From UBA5436 sp050951845 (GTDB taxonomy: Bacteria > Bacillota > Clostridia > Saccharofermentanales > DTU023): a DNA stretch of 64,000 nucleotides. Shown piece after piece: positions 25,410 through 33,673 of the stretch (positions within the stretch are counted from its first letter, which is position 1; each line of letters begins with the position of its first letter). A program made the translations under genes and the position numbers. The notes beneath the pieces are model-generated. The model was not told the origin of the DNA. It worked only from the letters and a program-made list of their open reading frames with translations, and ran no database searches. The DNA is taken from contig JBMNJV010000001.1 of assembly GCA_050951845.1 (NCBI GenBank), forward strand, positions 682,001-746,000, in the 5' to 3' direction.

Positions 25410-25425
25410 GTTAGCCCTTGCTAAT
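25410..25425. promoter_or_regulatory. Metal-regulon operator F1
   Basis: GTTAGCCCTTGCTAAT, one mismatch from consensus, upstream of the ZinT-like lipoprotein gene. It overlaps F2 by two bases. Confidence 0.6.
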
Positions 25426-25439
25426 TAGCACATGCTAAC
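25424..25439. promoter_or_regulatory. Metal-regulon operator F2
   Basis: ATTAGCACATGCTAAC, one mismatch from consensus. With F1 it makes a tandem pair about 150 bp before the zinT-like gene. Confidence 0.6.
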
Positions 25440-25585
25440 TCATTTTTTCGATCTTTTGTTAGGCGAACCTGACGAAAGAAGAGCTAAATCCTGGTCTTTT
25501 CATGAGAGTTCAGGTAAATACAAAGTAAGAAGCTGTCGGTAAGATAGAGAACCGATAGACAGATTCAGAACAAAGGAGAAAATGA

Positions 25586-26314
25586 ATGAAAAAACTAAGT
25601 TTAATTGTAACTTTTTTATTAGCTCTCAGTATTTTGCTAGGAGCATGTAGCGGAAAAAAAGATGATGAAGAAAAAGCATCTGATGAAGAAAAAGTAGCTG
25701 ATGAAGTACAAGAAGAAGCCAAAGAGGACGTTAAAGAAGAACCAAAAGTGGAAGTTAAAGAAGAAGCTGAGGATCCGGACTTATCCGGTTGGGATGGTGA
25801 CTGGTACAATATCACATCATTCTACGGTAATGAAGAATTAGCCGAACCGTTGGCTAACGTAGCAGCTGAAAAAGAAATGACTACGGAAGATTTCATTGCT
25901 GAAGAAAAAGAGGAAACTGTTCCTTTCCAACGCATGACAATCGATGCATCTGCCGGCACAATTGTATTTTATAAAGAAATTGACGGTAAACCATCTGATG
26001 CCTATCCTTACAAATATCATAGTACTGAAATGATTGAGCATGGCGGTGTTTCCCACCCCTTGCATATATTTGAAAGCAAAGAAAATGCGGATATTCCATA
26101 TATTTTATTGATGGGCATTCATGGTGAAGACAAGTTTGCACACTTCCACGTTAGAACCGGTCAAACTCCTGAAGAACTTATTGAAAGAGATGACTGGTAT
26201 CCAACCTTTGTAGGTCCCGAAGTTCCGATGACTATGATTGCTGAAGAGCTGGAACATCACCTTGAAGCACATGGCGATCACGACCACGATCATGACCACG
26301 ATCATGACGATTGA
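25586..26314 (+). CDS. ZinT-domain metal-binding lipoprotein
   Basis: 242 residues; AAAGGAG upstream. Lipoprotein signal with lipobox LLGAC (Cys21), then an acidic Glu/Lys spacer (24-65), then a ZinT/YodA domain (SGWDGDWYNITSFY ... MTIDASAGTIVFYKEIDGK ... YILLMGIHGEDKFAHFHVRTG ... WYPTFVGPEVP). It ends in a His/Asp tail HGDHDHDHDHDHDD suited to binding Zn. ZinT proteins capture zinc outside the membrane and hand it to ZnuA-type importers; here the importer follows directly. Confidence 0.88.
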   Translation: MKKLSLIVTFLLALSILLGACSGKKDDEEKASDEEKVADEVQEEAKEDVKEEPKVEVKEEAEDPDLSGWDGDWYNITSFYGNEELAEPLANVAAEKEMTTEDFIAEEKEETVPFQRMTIDASAGTIVFYKEIDGKPSDAYPYKYHSTEMIEHGGVSHPLHIFESKENADIPYILLMGIHGEDKFAHFHVRTGQTPEELIERDDWYPTFVGPEVPMTMIAEELEHHLEAHGDHDHDHDHDHDD

Positions 26315-26335
26315 GAAGAAAAACAAACAACATTG

Positions 26336-26365
26336 AAACAAAAAATCATATTTCATTTTTTGTTT
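26336..26365 (+). terminator. A/T hairpin between zinT-like and znuA-like genes
   Basis: AAACAAAAAAT (26336-26346) and ATTTTTTGTTT (26355-26365) form a perfect 11-bp stem with an 8-base loop, and T-rich sequence lies in its 3' arm. It may attenuate transcription into the importer genes. Confidence 0.5.
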
Positions 26366-26388
26366 AAGCATTAGATGGAAATTAATTC

Positions 26389-27783
26389 ATGAAAAACAAA
26401 AAATTAATTCACAACATAAAGTTAAGAGCAAAAAATAAATATGAAGTTAATAAGACCGGAGTAGGAGGCAAACTTACCTCCGGTCTTGCTCTATTTTTAA
26501 TTTGTATTCTGCTGTTTTCTTTATTAACTTCTTGTAATACGAACAAATCCGGCTCGGATGATCAACCGTTAATTTATGCATCTTTCTTTCCTATTTTAGA
26601 TTTAACCAAAACCGTTGCAGATGGTTCAGGTTTAGAAATAAAAGCTTTGTTACCTGTTAATCAGGATCCGCATTTATGGGAACCGACTCCTCGCGATCTT
26701 GAGAAACTTATGCATGCGGACATGTTAATTGTAAACGGAGCTAATATGGAAGAAAGATGGCTGGCATCTGTTCGAGAAAGTTTACCTGACTTAAAGATTG
26801 TTGATCTTTCAGAAGGCGTTGATTTAATTACCTATAAAGGTGCGGCTGCTTTAGGTGAATTTGAATTTTTAACTAAGATTGATTTAAAAGCCGGACATGT
26901 TTATCCGATTGAATTCGGTCATACTCATGAAGAATTTATGCGGATCGCTTTAGTAAAAGAAACACCGGAGTTGGCAGCATCCTCAGAAAAAGAAGTTATT
27001 GAGTACCTTAAAGAAATCATGTTGGATGAGGGAGAAATCATCGAACAAAGATCAATCATCGAGGTTGAGGACAAACAGGTATATAAAATGAAGATGGGCC
27101 ATACTTCAGGTCTGGTTAGTTACCGGGTCCCTGAAGACGGAACCTATTATTTTGTATCGGATCGATTGGCGGAGGCGCTACTTTCCTATCGTCTGCTTGA
27201 TGAAGTAGACGGCAATGACTTGCCGCAAGAAGATATTCTGGCAGGTTCGACATCAAGTTTAGATAAAATTACTTATGATCCTCATTCTTGGTTATCTCTC
27301 AAAAATGCTATGCATTATCTCAATACAATCAGCAATGAACTATCTGCGGCTTATCCCGAGCATGCCGGTATTTTCGATAGAAATAAAGTCGGTTTAGTAT
27401 CAGAAATCAGACTGTTGGAACACACATATCGAGAAATTTTTGCTGAAAAAGAGAAAAAAGCATTTGTGGTCACTCACTATGCATATGCCTATTTGGCGAG
27501 AGACTTCGGTTTGAAACAATATCCGTTGCAAAATTTAACCAGCATGGGTTCTCCCAGTTTAAATGCGTTGAGAAGAGCTGTGGCTTTTTGTCGTGAGGAT
27601 AATTTAAATACAATCTTCTATGAAAAAAGCGGTTATAAAATGGATGCTCAAACAATTGCTTGGGAAATAGGAGGCGAAGCCGTTCCGCTAACATCTATGG
27701 AATATGTTAGTGAAAGATCCGGGCTCTCCTATTTAGATATTATGAGAGAAAATTTAGAGGAAATAGAAAGGTCACTACAGTGA
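26389..27783 (+). CDS. Zinc/metal ABC transporter substrate-binding lipoprotein with large insertion
   Basis: 464 residues, against ~300 for the family. Lipobox LLTSC (Cys49). The cluster A-I (ZnuA/TroA) metal ligands are recognisable: His95 in DPHLWEP, His299 in DPHSWLS, His in VVTHYAYAYLARDFG and Glu in FYEKSGYK. Between the first and second ligands (~150-295), where ZnuA has a short His-rich loop, there is an insertion of ~145 residues containing HVYPIEFGHTHEE, KMKMGHTSGLVSYRV and GTYYFVSDRLAEALLSY. This may be an extra metal-binding or partner-docking domain. Confidence 0.87.
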   Translation: MKNKKLIHNIKLRAKNKYEVNKTGVGGKLTSGLALFLICILLFSLLTSCNTNKSGSDDQPLIYASFFPILDLTKTVADGSGLEIKALLPVNQDPHLWEPTPRDLEKLMHADMLIVNGANMEERWLASVRESLPDLKIVDLSEGVDLITYKGAAALGEFEFLTKIDLKAGHVYPIEFGHTHEEFMRIALVKETPELAASSEKEVIEYLKEIMLDEGEIIEQRSIIEVEDKQVYKMKMGHTSGLVSYRVPEDGTYYFVSDRLAEALLSYRLLDEVDGNDLPQEDILAGSTSSLDKITYDPHSWLSLKNAMHYLNTISNELSAAYPEHAGIFDRNKVGLVSEIRLLEHTYREIFAEKEKKAFVVTHYAYAYLARDFGLKQYPLQNLTSMGSPSLNALRRAVAFCREDNLNTIFYEKSGYKMDAQTIAWEIGGEAVPLTSMEYVSERSGLSYLDIMRENLEEIERSLQ

Positions 27784-28502
27784 GCAGCAAAAATACAAAA
27801 GATCATTTGAATAAAGGACAAAATACAAAAAATCCGGTGATCGAGGTCAATCATCTGGCATTTGCTTATGTTGAAGATCCTGTATTAATAGATATAAATT
27901 TCACATTACATGGTCAAGAAAGTTTAGCTATTTACGGTGCTAACGGTTCCGGAAAATCCACTTTGATGCGTTTATTGCTCGGAGAGCTATCAGCAGCAAA
28001 AAACACTATTTATATCTTCGGTCAAGATGTAACTGATAAAAAGGATTGGCACGATGTCGGTTATGTACCACAAATGAACGTTACGAGAAATGTCAGCTTT
28101 CCGGTAACTCCACTTGAGATGTTAGCTTCTTGCCAAATCAGAAAGATGGGCTTTATTAAAATGCCCGGGAAAAAGCATTATGAAGTAGCGAGAAAAACGT
28201 TAAAACGATTTAGTTTGCTCGATTACGGTAAGGTTCCCTTTACTGAATTGTCAGGTGGCCTGCAACAAAGAACAATGATTGCCAGAGCTATGTTGGCAGA
28301 ACCGAATTTGCTCATATTGGATGAACCTACTGCAGGTGTTGACGAACAAAACAAGAAAGACTTCTTACAATTATTGAATACCTTAAAAGATGAAGACGGT
28401 ATTTCATATATTTTAGTTACCCATGAAAAAGATTTGGTAGAGCAAATGGTCAATATTGATCAGGCATATGAAATTAGAAACGGAGTGTTAGAAAATGTTT
28501 GA
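27780..28502 (+). CDS. Zinc/metal ABC transporter ATP-binding protein (ZnuC-like)
   Basis: 240 residues from a GTG overlapping the stop of the binding protein (GTGA). Walker A GANGSGKSTLM, signature LSGGLQQRTMIARA, Walker B LLILDEPTAGVD. Energises uptake with the 28495 permease. It overlaps that gene by 8 bases, so translation is coupled. Confidence 0.9.
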   Translation: MSSKNTKDHLNKGQNTKNPVIEVNHLAFAYVEDPVLIDINFTLHGQESLAIYGANGSGKSTLMRLLLGELSAAKNTIYIFGQDVTDKKDWHDVGYVPQMNVTRNVSFPVTPLEMLASCQIRKMGFIKMPGKKHYEVARKTLKRFSLLDYGKVPFTELSGGLQQRTMIARAMLAEPNLLILDEPTAGVDEQNKKDFLQLLNTLKDEDGISYILVTHEKDLVEQMVNIDQAYEIRNGVLENV

Positions 28503-29319
28503 ATTTGCTTTTATGCAACGAACCTTAGTTGTTGGTTTGTTTCTAGGTATGAGTATACCCCTGATCGGTATCATCATGGTTAATCGTAGAACTTCCATGA
28601 TGGGTGACGCTCTTTCTCATACATCTCTCGCAGGTGTAGCCTTGGGTTTGATATTGGGTATTAATCCCAGTATAGGCGCGGCAGCTATCTGTATCGTTTC
28701 CGCTTTTCTAATTGAAACATTGCGTGAACGTTTTCCGCAATACGGCGATATGGCTACAGCCGTCATCATGAGTATCGGGCTTGGTGCTGCTTCCATTTTA
28801 TCTGATTTTACGCCGGGCGGTAACTCTTTGGAATCGTATCTTTTCGGCAGTATTGCTGCCGCTTCACCGTCCGATGTTATCGTTTCCGCTGTATTGTTTC
28901 TTTTTGTTCTTATGGCAAGTATCTTCTTCTATAGCGGATTGCTCAATATTTCCATCGACCCGAACTTAGCTCGCATTGACGGTGTCCATGTCAGAACAAT
29001 CAACAGTATTTTTACCCTTTTAACAGCCATTACGGTTGCCCTGAGTGCTAAAACGGTCGGCATCTTATTAGTATCCTCATTACTGGTCATACCGGTAGCC
29101 TGTTCTCTGTTTGTTGCCAGATCATATAAGCAAATGTATATCATGTCTGTAGCTTTAGGACTTGGCTTTATGATGATAGGACTGACGATGTCTTGGTATA
29201 TGGAAATAAAACCGGGCGGTGCCATTATTCTGTTAGCCACAACCGGCTTGATTATTTCCGCTCTCTATGCCAGATTCCGCAAAATAAAACATAAGAATAA
29301 TCGTATAGCAGAAATCTAA
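28495..29319 (+). CDS. Zinc/metal ABC transporter permease (ZnuB-like)
   Basis: 274 residues with about eight membrane helices of the ABC-3 family: MGDALSHTSLAGVALG (the conserved DALSH motif) near residue 35 and AKTVGILLVSSLLVIPVACSL in the second half. Last gene of the zinT-znu operon. Confidence 0.9.
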   Translation: MFEFAFMQRTLVVGLFLGMSIPLIGIIMVNRRTSMMGDALSHTSLAGVALGLILGINPSIGAAAICIVSAFLIETLRERFPQYGDMATAVIMSIGLGAASILSDFTPGGNSLESYLFGSIAAASPSDVIVSAVLFLFVLMASIFFYSGLLNISIDPNLARIDGVHVRTINSIFTLLTAITVALSAKTVGILLVSSLLVIPVACSLFVARSYKQMYIMSVALGLGFMMIGLTMSWYMEIKPGGAIILLATTGLIISALYARFRKIKHKNNRIAEI

Positions 29320-29455
29320 TCTAGCCTTAAAAAGTGTGCAGGATTCTATCAGGCTTTATTTTTATTGCAGTTTTAGAATGTCTATGCAGGCAATCAGTTT
29401 CTGTTATTTTGATGAATGATACCGGTAGGCAGAGTTTTTTGGAGGAAAATCATAT

Positions 29456-30148
29456 ATGATTGAATATAAAAAATGGCGAAAAATGCTGATAAGCGGAATG
29501 ATCTGCTCGTTTCTTACGATAGCACTTGGCGATATGCCAATCGCTTGGCTTATCTATCCCGAAACAGGCAATAAACTTTTGGATATAATTCTGAGCTGTG
29601 ACAACTTGTCTGTCTCACAAATGGCATGCGGCTTATTCTTCGGCGCTGTTTTCATTCCATTACAATACTTTGGGTTTAAGGCTGTTGCAGAAATAATTTC
29701 TAAAATCGGGTGTCCCCACTGTACGAAGATTACAGAGCTTGGAGCAAAGGCTTATGCATTTGGCGGAGGAACCGTACACGTTTTATGTGTTACAACGATG
29801 TATTTGTGTAAAATAGAAAATGTGGCGAGTCTTTCACAACTACCCCATAGTTTAACCGATTTTTCTCTGTACCTACTTCTTCCTTTTTCAGCAGTATTTA
29901 TTCTTATCTATCTGGCAATGAGTATTGCAATTGCGATTCCCTTCTTCAAGAGAAAAACAATTTTTCCGAGGTGGGCATTCGTATTTAATCCTTTAACAGG
30001 GAAAATTGTTTTAAACATATTAGATGTGGTGACACCGAATACAAAGCTTTTTAACGGTATCAGAATGGGGAATATGGGAGTCGGTTCGCTAATGACATTT
30101 GCGGCATTTTTGATAATGCTTGAAAAATGCCAGAAGCAATTATCGTGA
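29456..30148 (+). CDS. DUF6796-like integral membrane protein, second paralog
   Basis: 230 residues with six hydrophobic segments; TTGGAGGAAAATC precedes the start. Shares with the 23644 product an early GD-xx-W motif (LGDMPIAWLIY) and a late FPRWAFVFNPLTGKIVLNIL segment. It has a CPHC pair in the central loop. Function is unknown. Confidence 0.65.
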   Translation: MIEYKKWRKMLISGMICSFLTIALGDMPIAWLIYPETGNKLLDIILSCDNLSVSQMACGLFFGAVFIPLQYFGFKAVAEIISKIGCPHCTKITELGAKAYAFGGGTVHVLCVTTMYLCKIENVASLSQLPHSLTDFSLYLLLPFSAVFILIYLAMSIAIAIPFFKRKTIFPRWAFVFNPLTGKIVLNILDVVTPNTKLFNGIRMGNMGVGSLMTFAAFLIMLEKCQKQLS

Positions 30149-30172
30149 TATCAGAGGCAATTACCCTGATGT
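30131..30172 (+). repeat. Imperfect 21-bp tandem duplication spanning a stop codon
   Basis: CAGAAGCAATTATCGTGATA at 30131 (containing the TGA of the preceding gene) is followed by CAGAGGCAATTACCCTGATG at 30152; 17 of 21 bases agree. Confidence 0.7.
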
Positions 30173-30179
30173 TTCAGTT

Positions 30180-30389
30180 TCATCCTTCAAACAAAAGAAC
30201 ATAGGTATACTGTCTTACGTATGCGTCAAGTTGCCCTGCTAATTTTTTAGTAATTAGAACATCTTCGTTGTCGAGCTTAATTTCTAGATCATCAAGGTTC
30301 TTATATAGGATCATTCCCTTATCTTCACTTGCCGCAATTGCTGCTCCTTTTGATCTCACTGATATAATCGTAATAACAATAAAGAGCCC
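30180..30389 (-). pseudogene. Possible gene remnant, unidentified
   Basis: On the minus strand an open frame runs from a stop near 30411 to TGA at 30182-30180 and encodes a plausible C-terminal piece: RSKGAAIAASEDKGMILYKN followed by an acidic amphipathic stretch and VRQYTYVLLFEG. No ribosome site or family match is recognised. It may be the tail of a lost gene or a small gene starting at ATG 30311. The plus-strand frame over it is considered a shadow. Confidence 0.3.
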
Positions 30390-30460
30390 TTGGTGGAGAG
30401 CTCTTTATCTGTGTAAGGTAAGGAGAGAAATTATAATAGATATCTCTATTTATCTAACAT

Positions 30461-30476
30461 GTTAGCATAGGCTAAC
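30461..30476. promoter_or_regulatory. Metal-regulon operator G
   Basis: GTTAGCATAGGCTAAC, a perfect consensus match with the same core as operator A. It lies ~200 bp above operator H and could serve a minus-strand promoter toward the remnant at 30180-30389. Confidence 0.7.
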
Positions 30477-30627
30477 TAGGAAATCAATCTAATTTTCAAT
30501 AAATTTATGTACTATATTAATTTTAGATTTGGTTTTATTACAGAAATAGAAGATTATCTTGAAAGAATATTCGTTACAAGATATTGAATATATTACTATA
30601 TGTTCAATCCACTTTTCAAAAATTCTG

Positions 30628-30656
30628 TTGACAAATGTAAGAATAAAGAATAATAT
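30628..30656 (+). promoter_or_regulatory. Promoter of feoAB
   Basis: Near-ideal sigma-A promoter: TTGACA (30628-30633), 17-base spacer, TAATAT (30651-30656). Operator H starts eight bases after the -10. Confidence 0.8.
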
Positions 30657-30663
30657 AGCTAAA

Positions 30664-30679
30664 GTTAGCTTGTGCTAAC
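30664..30679. promoter_or_regulatory. Metal-regulon operator H
   Basis: GTTAGCTTGTGCTAAC, perfect match, positioned at +1 of the feoA promoter. Confidence 0.78.
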
Positions 30680-30766
30680 AAATGTTTTATCATATAAGGC
30701 GATAGTTATTGATTGAACACGGTTTATATGTTGAAATAATTTTAGAGAATACTTTTGAGGCCATTT

Positions 30767-30979
30767 ATGACGTTAAAAAGTGCTGTTGAAGGTAGAGAAT
30801 ATACCATCCGCCAGATTAATACTGATGACGAAGAGTTGAATGCGTTTCTGTTTTCTCTTGGATTTTACGTAGGTGAAGCTATTACGGTGGTTGCTCATCG
30901 TAAAAGCGGTTGTACGGTTTCTGTTAAAGATGCTCGTTATAACATAGATAACCGGCTAGCCAAAGCCATTCAAATCTGA
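30767..30979 (+). CDS. feoA: Ferrous iron transport protein A
   Basis: 70 residues from ATG 30767, with GAGG 8 bases upstream; a TTG 12 bases earlier overlaps this site and is rejected. SH3-like FeoA fold: SLGFYVGEAITVVAHRKSG and a C-terminal NIDNRLAKAIQI. FeoA assists the FeoB Fe2+ channel at the inner face of the membrane. Confidence 0.9.
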   Translation: MTLKSAVEGREYTIRQINTDDEELNAFLFSLGFYVGEAITVVAHRKSGCTVSVKDARYNIDNRLAKAIQI

Positions 30980-30992
30980 GTGGTGAGAATAT

Positions 30993-31010
30993 AAAAAGAC
31001 AGCTTTTTTT
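30993..31010 (+). terminator. Weak hairpin between feoA and feoB
   Basis: AAAAAG-ACAG-CTTTTT with further T residues. It may partly separate feoA from feoB expression. Confidence 0.4.
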
Positions 31011-31019
31011 TTAACATAA

Positions 31020-31037
31020 GGTTAGCGCCAGCTAACC
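31020..31037. promoter_or_regulatory. Metal-regulon operator I
   Basis: GGTTAGCGCCAGCTAACC, a perfect 7-base-arm palindrome between feoA and feoB. Implies separate metal control of feoB. Confidence 0.7.
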
Positions 31038-31100
31038 GAGAAGATAATATTTTGATTACTAAGAATGATGTTTAAGGACAAGAAACAAGGAGGAAATCCC

Positions 31101-33107
31101 ATGAGAATTGCTTTGACAGGTAACCCGAACTCGGGTAAAACAACAATGTATAATGCGTTAACCGGTCGCAGCGAAAAAGTAGGAAACTGGGCAGGAGTTA
31201 CTTTAGACAAGAAAGAACACCCGATCAAAAAGATGTATGTAAAAAGCGAGGAGTCAGTTTTTGCTGTTGACCTTCCCGGCGCATACTCTATGTCTCCTTT
31301 CACAAGTGAAGAGAGTATCACCAGTTCCTATGTAAAGAAAGAAAATCCTGATGTTATTGTTAACATTGTAGATGCTACCAATCTCAGCCGCAGCCTGTTT
31401 TTCACCACCCAGCTTTTAGAGCTGGAAATTCCTGTTGTTGTTGCTTTGAATAAGAGCGATCTTAATGAAAAGAAAGGTACAATAATTGACGTAGAAGCCT
31501 TGTCGGCGAAGCTTGGCTGTCCGGTTATCAACACTGTTTCCACTTCCGGTACAGGTCTTGATGCTGTTGTTGAAACTGCTTTAGCACATGCAAACAATAT
31601 CCAAAAGGCTCCTTACGTGCAAGGTGACATTGATCTGACTGATAAAGATATAGTTGAAGCTGCTGACCGTAAGCGTTTTGAATTTGTCAATGAGATTGTA
31701 AACTCCGTTGAGACCCGTAAGGTTTTAACCAGGGAAAAGAACATCAATGATAAGATCGATGCTGTACTTACAAATAAGTGGCTCGGTATTCCGATCTTTG
31801 CAGTTGTGATGTTTCTGGTCTTTCAAATTTCACAGGTTTGGGTGGGTACACCCATTGCCGATTTGCTTGTGGGCTGGCTGGAATCATTCCAGGAATGGGT
31901 AGGCGATCTTCTTGCAGATGCAAGCCCGCTTCTTTCGACCATTCTTGTTGACGGTATTATAGGCGGCGTGATTGCCGTTGTCGGTTTCCTGCCTCTGATT
32001 ATGGTTATGTATTTCCTGATTGCTTTGCTGGAGGACTGCGGGTACATGTCCCGTGTTGCCGTTGTACTTGATCCCATCTTCAAAAGGGTTGGTTTATCCG
32101 GAAAGTCAGTCATTCCTTTCGTCATCAGCATCGGTTGTGCAATTCCCGGGATTATGGCAAGCCGTACCATCCGTAACGAACGCGAAAGAAGAATGACCGC
32201 CATGCTTGCTCCATTTGTTCCTTGTGGTGCGAAGATTCCCGTTATTGCTCTCTTTGCCGGAGCATTCTTCGATGATGCAGGCTGGGTGAGCACCTTGATG
32301 TACTTTACCGGTATTCTGCTGATTTTCCTCGGTGCACTTCTGGTGAACAAGATTGTCGGCTATAAAACAAGAAAATCTTTCTTTATCATAGAACTCCCTG
32401 AATACAAGGCTCCTTCTCTTTGGGGCGCTTTCAAGTCCATGTGTATGAGAGGCTGGGCTTTTATCGTTAATGCTACTACGATTATCTTGCTTTGCAACCT
32501 GGCAGTACAGCTGATGCAAACTTTCTCATGGAGTTTCCGAGTTGTTGAGTCCGCAGATCAATCGATTCTTGCTTCGATCGCATCACCCTTTGCATACCTG
32601 CTCTTTCCGATTGTCGGCGTTATGTCCTGGCAGCTTGCCGCAGCAGCTGTTACCGGTCTCATTGCGAAAGAGAATGTTGTAGGCACTCTTGCGGTTACCT
32701 TTGTTGGACTTGAGAACCTGATTGATACCGAAGAGTTTGCCCTTATGGAAGGTGCGGGGATGGAGGTTGCAGGTATTATGGCAATTACAAAGGTTGCAGC
32801 TCTTGCGTATCTGATGTTTAACCTTTATACACCTCCTTGTTTTGCCGCTATGGGTGCCATGAACTCCGAAATGAAGAGTGCCAAATGGTTTTGGGGTGGT
32901 GTTGCCCTCCAGCTTGGTACCGGCTATGCCGTAGCATATTTCGTTTATACCATCGGTACAATTGTGACCGGCGGGGCTCTTAATATAGGCGCTGCAATTG
33001 CCGGTTTTGCCGTGATAGTTGCTATGGTTGCCATTGTGATTGGTCTTATCAGGAACACTAACAGAAAGCTCAAAAGTGAGTATGCTTTGTCCGGTGCAAA
33101 GAGCTGA
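31101..33107 (+). CDS. feoB: Ferrous iron transporter FeoB
   Basis: 668 residues from ATG 31101, chosen because AAGGAGGAAATCCC immediately precedes it; an ATG at 31065 lies upstream of that site. N-terminal GTPase: G1 GNPNSGKTT (7-15), G3 DLPGAYS, G4 NKSD. The rest is a polytopic membrane domain with two Gate halves, including GCAIPGIMASRTI and NLYTPPCFAAMGAM (Cys residues of the pore). It imports Fe2+ under anaerobic conditions. Confidence 0.95.
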   Translation: MRIALTGNPNSGKTTMYNALTGRSEKVGNWAGVTLDKKEHPIKKMYVKSEESVFAVDLPGAYSMSPFTSEESITSSYVKKENPDVIVNIVDATNLSRSLFFTTQLLELEIPVVVALNKSDLNEKKGTIIDVEALSAKLGCPVINTVSTSGTGLDAVVETALAHANNIQKAPYVQGDIDLTDKDIVEAADRKRFEFVNEIVNSVETRKVLTREKNINDKIDAVLTNKWLGIPIFAVVMFLVFQISQVWVGTPIADLLVGWLESFQEWVGDLLADASPLLSTILVDGIIGGVIAVVGFLPLIMVMYFLIALLEDCGYMSRVAVVLDPIFKRVGLSGKSVIPFVISIGCAIPGIMASRTIRNERERRMTAMLAPFVPCGAKIPVIALFAGAFFDDAGWVSTLMYFTGILLIFLGALLVNKIVGYKTRKSFFIIELPEYKAPSLWGAFKSMCMRGWAFIVNATTIILLCNLAVQLMQTFSWSFRVVESADQSILASIASPFAYLLFPIVGVMSWQLAAAAVTGLIAKENVVGTLAVTFVGLENLIDTEEFALMEGAGMEVAGIMAITKVAALAYLMFNLYTPPCFAAMGAMNSEMKSAKWFWGGVALQLGTGYAVAYFVYTIGTIVTGGALNIGAAIAGFAVIVAMVAIVIGLIRNTNRKLKSEYALSGAKS

Positions 33108-33130
33108 ATGCAAAATAATAGGATTTTATT

Positions 33131-33295
33131 ATGATTGAAGACATTGTTGTCGTACTGATAATACTTGCCATTGTTGCAGGAATAATTTTGTATTTAGCGA
33201 GACGCAAGAAAAAGCAAGGTACAGCCTGCACCGGTTGTCCTTATGCCAAACAGTGTATAAGTAAATACTACAGCGGTTCTAATTGCGACAATTGA
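33131..33295 (+). CDS. FeoB-associated Cys-rich membrane peptide
   Basis: 54 residues. One N-terminal membrane helix (VVVLIILAIVAGIILYLA), then a basic stretch RRKKK and a tail with CTGCPYAKQC and a final NCDN. This is the FeoB-associated Cys-rich peptide typical of Firmicutes feo operons; its Cys residues may handle iron. It lies 23 bp after feoB. Confidence 0.85.
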   Translation: MIEDIVVVLIILAIVAGIILYLARRKKKQGTACTGCPYAKQCISKYYSGSNCDN

Positions 33296-33348
33296 GTATT
33301 CTCACCTAAACGCTACAGTTACTAATCATTCAAATGCGACAATTAAAG
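33277..33348 (+). repeat. Direct repeat spanning a stop codon
   Basis: TTCTAATTGCGACAATTGAG (33277-33296, holding the TGA of the Cys-rich peptide) recurs as TTCAAATGCGACAATTAAAG at 33329-33348 with one base deleted and a few changes. Confidence 0.6.
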
Positions 33349-33403
33349 ACACCTGCAATAATAGGAAAGGCGATCGTTTTATAGAGGTTGACTCAAAATT
33401 CTG

Positions 33404-33436
33404 AGCCCTGCAGGTTTTGATTTGCAGGGCTTGGAT
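33404..33436 (+). terminator. Rho-independent terminator of feo operon
   Basis: AGCCCTGCA (33404-33412) and TGCAGGGCT (33423-33431) form a 9-bp stem with a 10-base loop, followed by TGGATTTTTG. Confidence 0.7.
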
Positions 33437-33464
33437 TTTTGAGCAATTTTCCGGTTTCAAAGCC

Positions 33465-33534
33465 GGTTTCTGCTCAGAATTCGATGCTGTGCAAGATTAT
33501 TTCTGCATACCTCTGAAAAGTGAGCAGTACGATT
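33465..33534 (+). repeat. Dispersed ~70-nt foldback element, copy 1
   Basis: Starts GGTTTCTGCTCAGAATT and contains CTGCTCA ... TGAGCAG as closing stem arms. A second copy of equal length lies at 60170-60239 on the other strand. Neither copy encodes a protein. Confidence 0.65.
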
Positions 33535-33624
33535 AATCAAGAGCTGATTTTACTAATTATCTAAATAATATTCAAAAAATTCCAATAAAATATAGCGGTT
33601 TGCATGAAATTTGCTTTTAAACTT

Positions 33625-33640
33625 GTTAGTCGTGCCTAAC
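33625..33640. promoter_or_regulatory. Metal-regulon operator J1
   Basis: GTTAGTCGTGCCTAAC, perfect consensus match. It lies over the spacer of a possible promoter TTGTTA (33624) - 17 - TTAAAT (33647). Confidence 0.7.
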
Positions 33641-33657
33641 TGATGTTAAATAAGAAT

Positions 33658-33673
33658 GTCAGGCATGCCTAAC
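33658..33673. promoter_or_regulatory. Metal-regulon operator J2
   Basis: GTCAGGCATGCCTAAC, one mismatch from consensus, near the expected tro transcription start. Confidence 0.6.

Larger units (their letters stand above)
30149..30766. other. Long intergenic region before feoA
   Basis: 618 bp. Contains the stop-spanning duplication tail, the minus-strand remnant, a 9-bp hairpin ATAAAGAGC/GCTCTTTAT (30379-30408), operators G and H, and the feoA promoter. The rest (30477-30627) is A/T-rich without a recognisable gene. Confidence 0.6.

Noticed and set aside
6369..33673. Fur, Zur or AdcR boxes as explanation for the operators
   Set aside because: The palindromes lack the GATAAT-type Fur units, the TGATAAT Zur pattern and the TTAAC-GTTAA AdcR layout; TTAG/CTAA half-sites fit DtxR-like proteins better.
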